Below, piece by piece: positions 34,177-45,341 of a DNA stretch of 64,000 nucleotides. Source of the DNA: Rhytidiadelphus loreus (Eukaryota > Streptophyta > Bryopsida > Hypnales > Hylocomiaceae); assembly GCA_947034895.1 (NCBI GenBank), contig OX344761.1, positions 76,321,839 through 76,385,838 of the forward strand, read 5' to 3'. The position numbers were made by a program, and so were the translations under genes. The number at the start of each line of letters is the position of its first letter. Position 1 is the first letter of the stretch. The notes under the pieces are model-generated. The model did not search any database. It was not told the DNA's origin and worked only from the letters and a program-made list of their open reading frames with translations.

Positions 34177-37088
34177 TCAAGCTTTCGCCATCTCCTTAAT
34201 CTGCTCTATAGTAAAAATTCCAAAATAGTAGTCATCTTGCAAGGCCCTTATTGCTGCAACAGCCACGTCGTCCACGTTCACTGGAGGAGCGAGCAAGAGG
34301 TCAGATGCAGGCAATTTCTGCAAGGGGCGGGTAAATGAGGCTGCAGCTGCTAGAGCCCTTTCCAATGGCTCTCCAACAATGTCTAAAGGAATGTCCATTC
34401 CATTGAACCTTCTCTTTCCATAAATGAATCCCGGTCGTAGAATGATTCCTGATTTCAAGACCAGAACAAACAGATCAATAGCATTAATAAAAGATTGGCT
34501 AAACAACATATATTGGAGTTTCCATAACTCGTCATGTGAACAGAAACCTGCACGCTGTTGGCACAACTCATAACATTTTAAACCAGTTCTAGCAGGATCC
34601 CTTTGCTTCTCACAACAATAGGGTGTCAATGAAAACTATAATTATATGACTCTCGGGAAATGATATTACATCCTCTGATGAGTTGTCACAGAAAGCTTAA
34701 ATTTAGCCGCGGTTTGTTTTCGTTATATGTTTTAGTCGATGAAATACGTAGTATTCAGCTTAAGCGCGGTGCGTCGTCGAGCTATTAAGAAAATACCGGC
34801 ACCTCTATTGTTGCAGCGGGGAAAGAAATCCCTGGTTCTAGAACATTATGTATGATTTTCAAAACCTGTAACAAATTCGTGGATACTTAATGAAAAAGGA
34901 TGGCAATTAAACAAGCTCTTTCTTCATCTCCAGGAAAATGCAAAAAGGTGGAAAAAGGAAGATGACTGGTGAAACACACCAGTGTTGGGGAAAACTGATA
35001 GAATCTCAGCTTCTGCTTTTCGCTTTCCTTGAAAGTAGCCGTTGTTCAGAGCGAACTCTGGCAAGTTGTAGTCATGTACCGAGATATAGATGAACTTTGG
35101 AACACCTGAAAAAACACCACATTCAAAAGGAGGCATATGACTTTCTAACCAGACAATTTGATAGAATACTGTGTAACGCAAACAGGAATCAGACAACAAT
35201 AGGTCCGGAATTGAAAAGCGAATCAATTGAAGTCAAATAGAGCAATGCTTGATGAAATGACTGCCTGTGAGGACAAACAAAATATGCAGAACTTTTTAGG
35301 AAGTAAACACTTGCTCACACCGTAAATCACTCACCAGCCTTCTTTGCAGCATTTACGGCTATGATGTTAGCATCAGCGTTGATCCTCTCCATCTGATCAT
35401 TGGGTCCAATCGTACCCAAGGTGGAGACCACTGCTTGCACGCCATCAAGGAGCGAGTCCCACTCGGTAACAAATACATCACCTGTTCCAACCCAAAGCTA
35501 TTAGGCTTTCACTTGAAAACCTGGGGTCTCTCAAAAACCTGCAATCATTACCAACTCAAGAAAAACTACTCATGAATTTTCATGTCCTTCTCAAGCATGC
35601 GTGTGCACGACGCTCCAAACTTGCCTATTGCGAGGCTTAAATAAGCATAGGGTCAGTCACTCCATCAAGTGGCTTCATTAACGCAAGACAACTGTGCACA
35701 AGGGTGGAAGCCCAAGCCTATGTCGCCTTACATAGGAGGGGTCCCAAGATGGACTGGCTTATCTTATGTAAAGAACAAGGAAATTTTACCACTTCCCAAG
35801 GTTTGGTTTACACCGGTTTCAACTGCACGCGGTGGGCTTGTGGCCCAGCTTATATTTCATCAGTCTTGTGACTGAAGTTATGCCTAGCAAGCATCACTCA
35901 AAATACACTCGCACAAGTTTCGGAGTTCTTCGTATCTAAACTCAGGGAATTTCAAAGCACACCAAACATTGTAACTATTGTGGGTAATACTAATTACAAA
36001 GAAGTTGCATTCCACTACAAAAATATCTACTTATGTGGAAGAACTCTTTGTAGCTTGAAGATGTTGCACCCAAAAGTACATTTGTAAAATAATTTGGTGT
36101 AGTGTAATGAGACAAAGCTTATAGTAACCACAAAACACCATGAGGAGTTGCAAGCAGTTGCAGCATGACCATGCAGACATGATAAAGTGGTCGTGAATAA
36201 AAAATGAATCTCCCTTGTTTTGGTGTAGGGTTTGCAGTCCGCTTGCCTGATATCCAGGTGACCTGATCCACCCAAGACTCCAAGTTTGATGGGCGTCCAG
36301 ATCGGCTGAGACTCACCACCGAGATGCCCTGCGCAATAGCGCGTTTGCAGATCGCTGTCCCAACAAAACCATTCCCACCCAACACCAGAATCTGCACGCC
36401 CAAAGGAAATAGAAACCTTGTGTATCAGATTAAAACACAACCACAATTGCCAATACCTATGTCAAGATGAATAACCAAAAACTAAATCAATGAACTATGA
36501 CTTAATCTATAAATTAATACAACCACTGTCTTTCCCACAGCTACGATGGGACAACTTATGCTCAAATCCGATTAATCTCGAACCCCTCTTTACTATCACC
36601 TTCTCTAAAGCTTCCAACACATTTAAACGATGTCATGGTGAAAACTTTAAGACCTCAGGTGATATAATTTAAGAAACCTGAGTACTTATCCTAATTTTTG
36701 ACCACATTGCAAAAAGAGGTACAAACGGCATTGGTGGAGGGTTCAAAATCACCTTCTGAGACTTGACTTCAGCAACCACATCAATTGGGGAGGTGCTATA
36801 GTCAGGGCTATAAGCACACTTCACCTGCAGCCTGCATTGATTGCCCACATGAAAACATTCCAACCACAAGAAACCTGAGCAATGTCACTACTATCCTATA
36901 CAATTCCTAGTACCCTAAGGAAACACTTACCCATTACTGCAAAGTCGAAGTCGAGCTTGGGTCCCCAATTGCACGAGTTCGTTGGGGCGGAAGCACCGCA
37001 ACGACGAAAGTGGCACCTCCATGCGCGAACTGGGGCAGCAAAGCATGGTCGACGCCGTGGCTGCAACAGAGGCCGCCATAGCTGCCAT
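34177..37088 (-). CDS. Chloroplast atypical SDR / NAD(P)-binding protein, At1g32220-like
   Basis: Six exons on the minus strand: 37088-36931, 36831-36753, 36391-36247, 35481-35335, 35105-34980, 34448-34177, all in phase, giving 308 aa. It resembles Arabidopsis At1g32220, a Rossmann-fold protein found on plastoglobules and once annotated as flavin-reductase-related; its reaction is unknown. Visible: transit-like leader MAAMAASVAATASTMLCC; nucleotide-binding ILVLGGNGFVGTAIC with GGNGFVG at 84-90; SVVSLSRSGRPS; AVVSTLGTIG; FIYISVHDYNLPEF; GKRKAEAEIL; LRPGFIYGKR; LPASDLLLAPPVNVDDVAVA; GIFTIEQIKEMAKA at the end. All regions of the family are present, so it is probably intact. The first in-frame ATG is 37088; ATGs at 37079, 37046 and 37022 are alternatives. 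Intron 3 uses a GC donor (CAG|GCAAGC at 36247/36246), confirmed because phase and family sequence fit only this junction. It lies upstream of ispD on the same strand. Confidence 0.93.
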
Positions 37089-37785
37089 AGCTGAAGAACC
37101 ACAAATGCGATTGCAATACAGAATTGGTGATGTGAAATCAACGTCAAACTCACAGATTGTTAAATGTTTGAATCAGTGACGAGGTGGGGAATAATGTGGA
37201 ATTCCTCGATTTCCTTACAAGTGCAGGACTGTACTAACTTAGTGTCGCATTGGACGTTTCTGGCCTCCTGTGCGTGACGAGAGCGACGAGTGCAAGCAGG
37301 GGGAGTGGGATGTTAATCATCCACGGGACGCTCGGACGGACGCTTGTCATTTGGATGGAGGAGATCGTACATCCATTTTTCTTTAATATCACTGGATTTA
37401 ATATCACATCGTCTGGTTAGTATCACAGTAGGGTACAATAATCTTACAATCTGCCTATTGTGCCATTCAAAGAATTTCGCAGAATATAGAATACAATTGT
37501 CTTTTTTTTGTCTTGTCTAATTAACACTCAATTCTTCTGTAATCTGTACCAAGTTTGAGTTCAAAAAATAATTTTTTTACTTTCAATGAATCATTTCATT
37601 TAATATTGATAGTTTTATATGATAATTGATTGTAAAACATTAGTGATGAATTTTTTTAATTCGATTTCATAGATATGTAGAACATCCATACACACCTCTT
37701 TCATTTTAAAAAACACCTCATCAAGTAACAAAAATATGATCTATGAAGAGTTCAATGTGAAGCATTGTATGACCAAACTTTGTAA
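37089..37785 (-). promoter_or_regulatory. Upstream region of the SDR gene
   Basis: About 350 bases next to the start codon are GC-richer than the rest and probably hold the promoter and 5' UTR. An in-frame TGA at 37175-37173 lies upstream. Beyond 37400 the DNA is AT-rich with no recognisable structure until the TTAA element at 37790. Confidence 0.35.
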
Positions 37786-38409
37786 TTAACCCCTAAAGGA
37801 CCAAGACTATTTTCTGTCAAAAGCCACTGAAAACTGCCCCTACTGCTGCGTTCATCAAATTTTTCAACAAAATGTTATTTTTACAAATCTAATCGTAGGA
37901 TCTTTTACTAAACTTGTAGAAGAAGAAGTGATGAAAATTTCGTCACATTTGACCGTACGGATTGAAAGATATAGGCATTTGAAGTGAAAGTTTTTGTTTT
38001 TTTTCACTGTGCCCGACAACTTCAGCTGCCTTTGACCATTGATTGTGGTAACTTTTTACACTATGGGTGCTGAATTTAAAATTTTATCATATTCTAAATC
38101 ATGTTAGGCATGTCTCGAAAAAATTTCAAGGAAAAAAAAGACATGAAACACATCCAAATAAATCTTGCAATGCAACAATGTCGGAAAGTTCACAATGCCT
38201 CACATAAATTTTCGAGCAAGTTCTCCACCACATAATTTTGAAACTCAAAAATCCAAATGGTGGATTGAAAGATATAGTGTGCCTTTACAATCTCCAAAAA
38301 GAAAATTTGGAAAAAAACAAAAACTCTATTTCTTATGGAATTTAGAAACAAAATGTGAAGAAATTATGGATTATGGCTTCGGGCATGGCATGGGAAAAGG
38401 GTTTGGGTC

Positions 38410-38459
38410 TGTTCCCGATATGTTCCCGATATGTTCCCGGTATGTTCCCGGTATGTTCC
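38410..38459. repeat. 11-nt tandem repeat, 4.5 copies
   Basis: TGTTCCCGATA occurs twice, then TGTTCCCGGTA twice, then a partial copy. Confidence 0.9.
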
Positions 38460-39030
38460 AATCATTAGGAATTGTAAGTTACGAAGAACTTCTAGTGGAG
38501 AACTCTAACTACGTGGACCCGGGGGTAGTGGAGGAGGGGTCACCTTCAATGACACCAAACCCTGCCATCACATGTTGGCCACATCTTCAATACCCCTGCC
38601 AATATTTTCTACCCCCCCTCTCCCCCTCTCCCCCTCCCCCCCTCTAAGCACAAATGAAACAAATAAATAATTATTACATAGATAAATAAATAATTCAATA
38701 ATTCAAGTGAAAAAGTAATTTTGGTTTATGAAAAAGGCAAAAAAAATTATTATCTTATTGAACACATTTACATAATGCATCTTTGCACCTAAACAATGGG
38801 AACCACAATTGTCTTCAAAATAAATTTTCTTGCAATTATTAGAGGTTAGGATCTTCAATTTTTTACACTTGGATTTTTAGAGATCACGTATGGAATAATA
38901 GAATCTACTTGTTCTAGATATGAGTTGTAAACTAATTTTAGGCTCTACATCCAAAAATAACAAAGTAAAAGTTTTATCACTTAGTTTATTTATATACACA
39001 CATGAATAATATATATATATATACACATGT

Positions 39031-39410
39031 TCGTTTTATATTTACATGAAGTCTTTATCTTCATATTTACATGAAGTCTTTATCTTCATATTTACATGGT
39101 TTCATTTTATATTTACATAGTTTCATTTTATATTTGCATACTTTCATTTTATATTTACATAGTTTCATTTTATATTTACATGGTTTCATTTTATATTTAC
39201 ATGGTTTCATTTTATATTTGCATACTTTCATTTTGTATTTACATAGTTTCATTTTATATTTACATAGTTTCATTTTACATTTACATAGTTTCATTTTATA
39301 TTTACATAGTTTCGTTTTATATTTACATAGTTTCATTTTATATTTACATAGTTTCATTTTATATTCACATGAAGTCTTCATCTTTATATTTACAGGATGT
39401 CTTCATCTTT
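39031..39410. repeat. 21-nt minisatellite, about 14 core copies
   Basis: The unit TATTTACATAGTTTCATTTT(A), with TTGCATACTTTC and ACATGGTTTC variants, runs without a break. The flanking copies carry a GAAGTCTTTATCTTC variant. Because 21 is a multiple of three and most units lack stops, several frames stay open on both strands, giving repeats such as KMKLCKY. These are artefacts. Confidence 0.95.
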
Positions 39411-39436
39411 ATATATTTGTTTATACTAAGTTTGCT

Positions 39437-39880
39437 TTAGGAATTTTGGCATGCTTCCCAAGTATGTGGTGTGTGCATTGTGTGAAGAATGACTTCCAAA
39501 GCGTCCCCACATACTTGGAAGGCATACATTAGAGTAAGCATTATGACGTCAATTTTATTTTCATTTTCATCCTTCTTTGTTTAGGAATTTTGGCATGCTT
39601 CCCAAGTATGTGGTGTGTGCATTGTGTGAAGGATGACTTCCAAAGCGTCCCCACATACTTGGAAGGCATACATTAGAGTAAGCATTATGACGTCATTTTT
39701 ATTTTTATTTTCATCTTTCTTTGTTTAGGAATTTTGGCATGCTTTCCAAGTATGTGGTGTGTGCATTGTGTGAAGGATGACTTCCAAAGCGTCCCCACAT
39801 ACTTGGAAGGCATATCATGATGTAATTTTATATTTTCATTTTCATTCTTCTTTGTTTAGGAATTTTGGCATGCTTCCAAA
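39437..39880. repeat. 144-bp tandem repeat, three copies plus a partial one
   Basis: Units begin TTAGGAATTTTGGCATGCTT at 39437, 39581, 39725 and (truncated) 39856. Each full unit carries an internal inverted pair, CCAAGTATGTGG with CCACATACTTGG, about 35 bases apart, flanked by GCATGCTTCC and GGAAGGCAT, which extend the stem. Confidence 0.95.
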
Positions 39881-39954
39881 AAATCTACTTCATCGGTGTG
39901 GCCATTCATTGTAGCTGTGCCGACCTCTCACACCCCTTGGCATACTTCACCTTT

Positions 39955-40165
39955 CTTTTCCTTCCACCCCATAGTTCTCCTCCATGTTCCCCTCTTCCCT
40001 CCCCGTTCCCACTCCCTCCCTCTCTTTCCTCCATGTTTCTCTCTCCCCGCTCCTTGTTTCTCTCCCCTTTCCCTATTCCCTTCCTCTTTCCATGTTCCCC
40101 TCTCCTTTCCCCGTTCCCCTCCCCTTTTCCCATTCCCCTCGGCCTGCCTCCCGCTGCCCCTCACC
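39955..40165. repeat. Long pyrimidine-rich (C/T) tract
   Basis: Over about 210 bases the plus strand is almost entirely C and T, built of words such as TTCCCC, CTCTCCC and TTTCCC with only a few purines. It produces Ser/Pro/Phe-rich frames on the plus strand and Gly/Arg/Glu-rich frames on the minus strand, which are compositional artefacts. Confidence 0.9.
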
Positions 40166-40436
40166 CGTGCACCTCCTTGCCCTTCACGGCGTGCCCTTCA
40201 TCAAATTTTAGAAAGTCAATTGTGCCCGTGCTGCCCCCGATGTGTAAATTACACAAGATTTGCAATAACTTTTGAACGACAAAACCAATTTTCATGAAAT
40301 TTGTTTTCCCACGTTGTCCTTACAAAACTCTATCTTCTAAAAAAAATTCAATTAATTTGAAAAAAAATTGTAGTAGTAATAGCCTACCCGATTTCCATTT
40401 TGTCCCCCGAGGGGACTTTGGTCCTTTAGGGGTTAA

Positions 40437-42287
40437 AATAGATATCTCTATATTTTATTGGGGTGTTTTAAAAAATGAAAGATGTTTGTATGGATGTTTC
40501 CTACATACTTATGCAATCGAATTTCAAGAATTCATCACCAATGTTTTTCAATCAATTATCATATAAAATCATGAATATTCAATGAAACAATTCACCAAAA
40601 ATGGAGTTTTGCTTTTTTGAAACTCAAATTTGGTGGGTTTGCGTAGGAATTGAATGTTAATTATGTAAGAAGAGAAATGTCAATTGTATTCTATATTAGA
40701 GTCAATCATAAAGGTTGTCCCCGATTGTAATAGTGGTGTCAGAGGAAAGTTTAACTAGGAATAGTACAAAAGAAACACATCACCAAACTCCATTAGCCCC
40801 TAGTTTTGGTGCTCCAAGGAGTTTCATCCCATGTTTTTTTCAAATTCCCACTCTTGGTCCCTCCTTGCACACTCTAAATGACTAAACCCATGAAGGTCCA
40901 ATGGGAACCCTTGTTGGTCCTTTATTGCAAAAATATGACTTTATGATGGAAATAACTTCCCTTGCAATTCCCTTGCAACTCCCTTGAGTGCCTTTAGTCG
41001 CTCTACATATATTCATCTCAAAACATACCAAGCTACATTTCCAAGTTTTGGGTCCAACTTGCACTTGCAATATGGCTATGGATAGCCACATACTTTGCAA
41101 CAACCTAAGGTTGCATTTGGGTACATCTATTTTCAGCACTTTAAAAATTCATAGTTTATTTATAAGGTGTTCAAAAAATGTATTTCATGAGAATCTAAAA
41201 TCCCCTTTTGACTACCAATAAGGTCCTATAAAAAAATTTGCAATATAATAATGGAAACCATGCTAATTTGCTTATCCAAATGCATTTAGGTGCAGTTATT
41301 TTGGTCAATCATCTACAATTTGACTTTGTACTACTCATTGATAGGTAATTTTATATAATTAGTTATTGACATGTAAGAGTCACTAATGTAGTGAAAAAGC
41401 TCATTGGATAGGGACAATTGTAAATACTTGCCCTTATCTTGGGTGGTGGAAAAATGTGCAATTTGGAGGTTAGTCAATTCTCCAAGGTCACATGCATCCA
41501 ATAAAATGCTTGTGAATCTTTTGATAAGAACATCCTCTAAGACTCCTTTGTGAAACTGAGGTAAATAGCACAATTTTGCAAAAATAAAGGCAAAAACATG
41601 AAAATTTGATTTAAATCCTTAAATTCTAGAAAGCTTAATTTTGAATGCAACATGGGTTGTCTTTTTGTGTATATTTGACATAGATGGTATATAAATTGAG
41701 ATATACAATAGTGACAAAATTTTGTATTCATACTGAACTAGATTGACCTTCAACACTCTTGATTTGAATCACTTTTGCACCTCCATCATGTATCAAAAAC
41801 CACAAAATGATCATGCATTCTACATGTATGGTGTTGTATTGGAGCATGATAAGATTGAGATGTTAAAATGGCATCCAAACAAAAGATGCTAATTGTTGTT
41901 GAATTAAAAATCCAATGGTATATGATATAATATATTTAAGTACACAATTTGTATTTTATTCTAGGAGTCAAATACAATACATGTGGTTCTCCACATACCT
42001 TCAAGGGTGAATGGATTAATGGATTAATCATGATAAGAAACCCTAAGCCCTAACACCCAATGCCTTTAATCACCAATTTGGACATCTACTAGACCTTCCC
42101 ATTTCTGTCAGTCATCTACCCATTACCACAATCATTACAATCCTTTAGCATCATGATAGTGCATTTGGCTTAGTATGGCTTTATGCTCAATTCACCAATT
42201 TATTTTCTTCCATATGTTTGGTAAAGATGGGATTGGTGAGTTGGTGATGGGTCAAAAGTTTGTTGAAGGTGGACAACTTGAGCTTTA
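40437..42287. other. AT-rich intergenic DNA, no gene seen
   Basis: Short frames at 40882-41139 (-), 40988-41221 (+) and 41331-41731 (-) carry no motif. Nothing else is recognisable. Confidence 0.5.
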
Positions 42288-42710
42288 CACTAGAAGAAAC
42301 TTGCGTTTTTTCTGACATGCCAATGAACATGGTTACGTGTTTAGTTTAACGTCAGGCATGTCTATTGTAGATGTCTAGGAAAATCCGTCAAGATTGACGG
42401 GACAAAAATACGAAGAATTTGAAAAAACATGCCGTGTTTTTAAAGCGACGTCACAACAAACATGGTCAAAAAAGGAGACGGAAGTGTGCCATGTGGCAAC
42501 CACGTAAGCGCCACGTATGCAGGCGGACAGTGCTCCATGGAATATCTTAAGCCTGACCTGTTGATGATGTGGCACCTGATGTCACACTGTTTGAAAAAAT
42601 TAATATTGTTTTCAGCAACGTCAACATAGATGTCTAAAAGAATTTTAATGTTGTTTTTTGCGATGTCCACTTAGACGTCTAAACATTTTTTTAAATGTCA
42701 ACTTAAAAAA

Positions 42711-42945
42711 CACTATATACAATACACCATACAAAAAAAGACATATAAAATACACCATATAGAATACATCATACACAATAGACTATACACAATATATTAT
42801 ACACCATATAAAATACTTTACATCATACATTATACACCATACATAATATGCAATATACTATACATCATACACAATATGTCATACATTGTACACCATACAT
42901 AATATGCAATATATTATACAACATACACAATATACCATATTAGCA
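42711..42945. repeat. AT-rich degenerate repeat (ATACACCATACA-type)
   Basis: ATACACCATA, CATACACAATAT, TATACACCATA and close variants follow one another for about 235 bases inside the CACTA-like element. Confidence 0.75.
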
Positions 42946-44489
42946 ATTTTGTCAAATGGCCTAAAAAGTCACTTATTATAAGTATATTGACATGACAAGA
43001 CAAGCTACTTATACAGGTGTGGTGATAGGAGCAAAGACAAAGCATATGGGATATGTGAAACTTAGAGATTGTATTTTATGAGAAAACATTTGGACATCTC
43101 AATTGACATGTTAGTTGACATTGCAAAAAAATGTAGACATCCTCTAAGACGTCTCAATTTGATGTGCCAATTGACATTGCAAAAAAACATTTAGATGTTT
43201 TAGAAGATGTCTGAGTTGACGTCTTCAAAAATAATGTTAATGTAAATGTTTTTGACTATGCTTTCACCAAAAATGCTCCAAAACTGCCATTTCTAGGACA
43301 AGTACCAAAGTCTAGAGAAAAAAAACATTTGTACACATGTAACCTTAGGATCTTGCAATACACTAATTTGAGAAGATGTGGAAAAAAATTCAAAAATTTC
43401 CATTGTGTAGATTGCAAGATATTAGTGTTTGAATTGACAAAAATTCTTTAATTGGCTTTCCAAAAAAATAGGTAGCTACACTTCACAAGGCCACATTTAT
43501 ATACAAAAATGTCCATATTGATGGTACTTCTTTGGATTTATTCTTCAAGGCAAGTTGGCTACATGCTTGAAAAATTTATGATCCTTTGGAATTGTACAAT
43601 ATATAGAAAAAAAATAGTAAGTAGAAAAAAAAATAATGATTGAAAATACTAAACTGTCAAGAATTTAGTTATAGAATTGAAAAATGTTAATTCCAATGAT
43701 TGCAATGTTCCAATAAATAATCTACATCCTATAATTTTAATTTTTTACAAAAAAATTGAAAATTGAGTTAAATAAAGGACTTCAAAGTTTATTTTAGAGT
43801 AGCAAATCCATAATTGCCCGTAAACTAAAACTCCTCATAACTTTCATCTCATTGATCAAAATGAAATGACTAAAAGCTTTTTACACATATATAAATCCAG
43901 AAAACCAATTTCAAATTTTTAATTTAGAAATAAAAAAAAATTTAAGAATTTTTTGAGAAGCCCGTTAAGCAATTAAAATTACATACCATGTAGTCAAAAG
44001 TTATGAAAATTGTTGTGCTTTAAAGTTATCCTTTGGCACATGTTGTGTGAAAATTTCAAAGAAAATAAAATAAAAAATTCAATTCATAGTGAACCACTCA
44101 AAATCACAAAAATAGTGTTTGGGCATTTAGGGATTAAAATTTTCAGACGGCGTCAATGTGTAATGAAGTGGCATGCCACTTCAACTTCATTGCATGCCAT
44201 ATCATTGAAATGCCAAATTCTATCCAACAACGTAGCAGTTACTTGTTTTTCAAGACGTCAGAAGAAACAAGACTATGTTTTTTGTGATGTTCTCTGAAAC
44301 ATGGACATCAGATAGAACAGAAGCTTATTATGACCCTAACGTTGACGTGTTTCTTGCAACATCCAAGTGAATTAAGCCTCCCATGGCCAAAGTCCCATTT
44401 CTTTGCTCGTGTTTTAAAAAACATTCTTGTTTCATGCTAACATCCAAAAAAACAGGGGCTCCTACTAGTGTTATGATGCTAAGATTCAT

Positions 44490-45341
44490 TTGAATATGCT
44501 GAAGGCAAATGAAGGATTCTCGTTGAAGAAGTGGGCATTGAAGGTGTTCAAGAAGGATATTTCTTTGCGACAACTCCAATTGCAGTGGCCTCATGGAATG
44601 TTGCAAGATCATGGGGATAGAATGGAATTGGTAGGTCATAGTAAGCTCCTCCAAGATAGGAATATTAATAATGTGTGGTTTGGAACATTGTTGGAAGATG
44701 GTCGGTTTGCCTTTGTGATGGACAAGGAATATCTCATGTTAACAACAAGCAAGAATTGTTGTCCATATTTGAAAAATAGAGGGGAATTAACTATGTATCG
44801 AGTGGCTTTGGAAATGGATTGGTTGCATACCAATGGTATCGTCCATCGAGACATGAAATCATCCAATGTGCTATATACAGAATATGAAAATGGTTGGATA
44901 TGTACCATGGCAAATTCTAAGTGTTCCATTGGAGTTGTTGGAATAGGGTTCTTCAAGGCTCGTGAAATATTGCAAGCATGCAAAGATCATAGTATTAGTG
45001 ACAAGCCTAAATTATTTACAAAAGAAATTGACGTCTACAGTTATGGGATGTTATGTTATGAGGTGTTGACAGGAAGGCTTCCATTTGATGACTATGCATG
45101 TGGTGACTTTGATCAAATATTGGCAGAAGAAAGGCCCAAGGTCCCAGAGTATGTTGATGGATGGATGTAGGAACTATTAAGAATGTGTTGGCAATCCAAT
45201 CCTACAGATAGGCCATCTTTTGGATTACTATTGGAGATTTTTATAGCTAATTCCAAAGGATGTAGAGAAGTGGATGCTTATATAAAAAAAGCACAAGCAG
45301 AAAGAGCAATGGTGAATAGTAATAATTGTCATGTAGATTAG
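44490..45341 (+). pseudogene. Protein kinase fragment, decayed, inside the CACTA-like element
   Basis: The frame is open from 44490 to TAG at 45168-45170 and continues in the same frame to a second TAG at 45339-45341. It covers part of the N-lobe (WALKVFKKD with the ATP-site Lys near residue 18), the catalytic loop IVHRDMKSSNVL (HRD at 119-121), a degraded activation segment, then IDVYSYGMLCYEVLTGRLPF and, after the stop, CWQSNPTDRPSFGLLLEI, which is subdomain XI. The DFG site reads MANSKCS and the APE site reads ARE, so catalysis is very unlikely. In moss-type relatives the first of these sites is already divergent, as far as I recall. The glycine loop and upstream domains are missing and no introns are needed. 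It looks like a captured, mostly processed copy that has since decayed. Confidence 0.8.

Larger units (their letters stand above)
37790..40432. mobile_element. TTAA-flanked element C (2643 bp), satellite-rich
   Basis: The left terminus CCCCTAAAGGACCAAGAC and the reverse complement of the right terminus (CCCCTAAAGGACCAAAGTCC) agree over the first 15 bases and partly beyond. TTAA flanks both sides (37786-37789 and 40433-40436). The interior holds an 11-nt, a 21-nt and a 144-bp tandem repeat and a long pyrimidine tract. A 160-codon frame at 38165-38647 has no transposase-like motif and runs through the 11-nt repeat and a C/T tract, so I do not call it a gene. Confidence 0.7.

Noticed and set aside
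38165..38647. 160-codon open frame inside TTAA element C
   Set aside because: It crosses the 11-nt repeat and a C/T tract and shows no transposase or other known motif.
39067..39532. Long open frames on both strands with a 7-residue repeat
   Set aside because: They arise from a stop-poor 21-nt minisatellite; the unit length keeps every open frame open.
39865..40297. Pro/Ser-rich and Gly/Arg-rich open frames
   Set aside because: They are translations of the pyrimidine tract; no start context, splice sites or motif support them.
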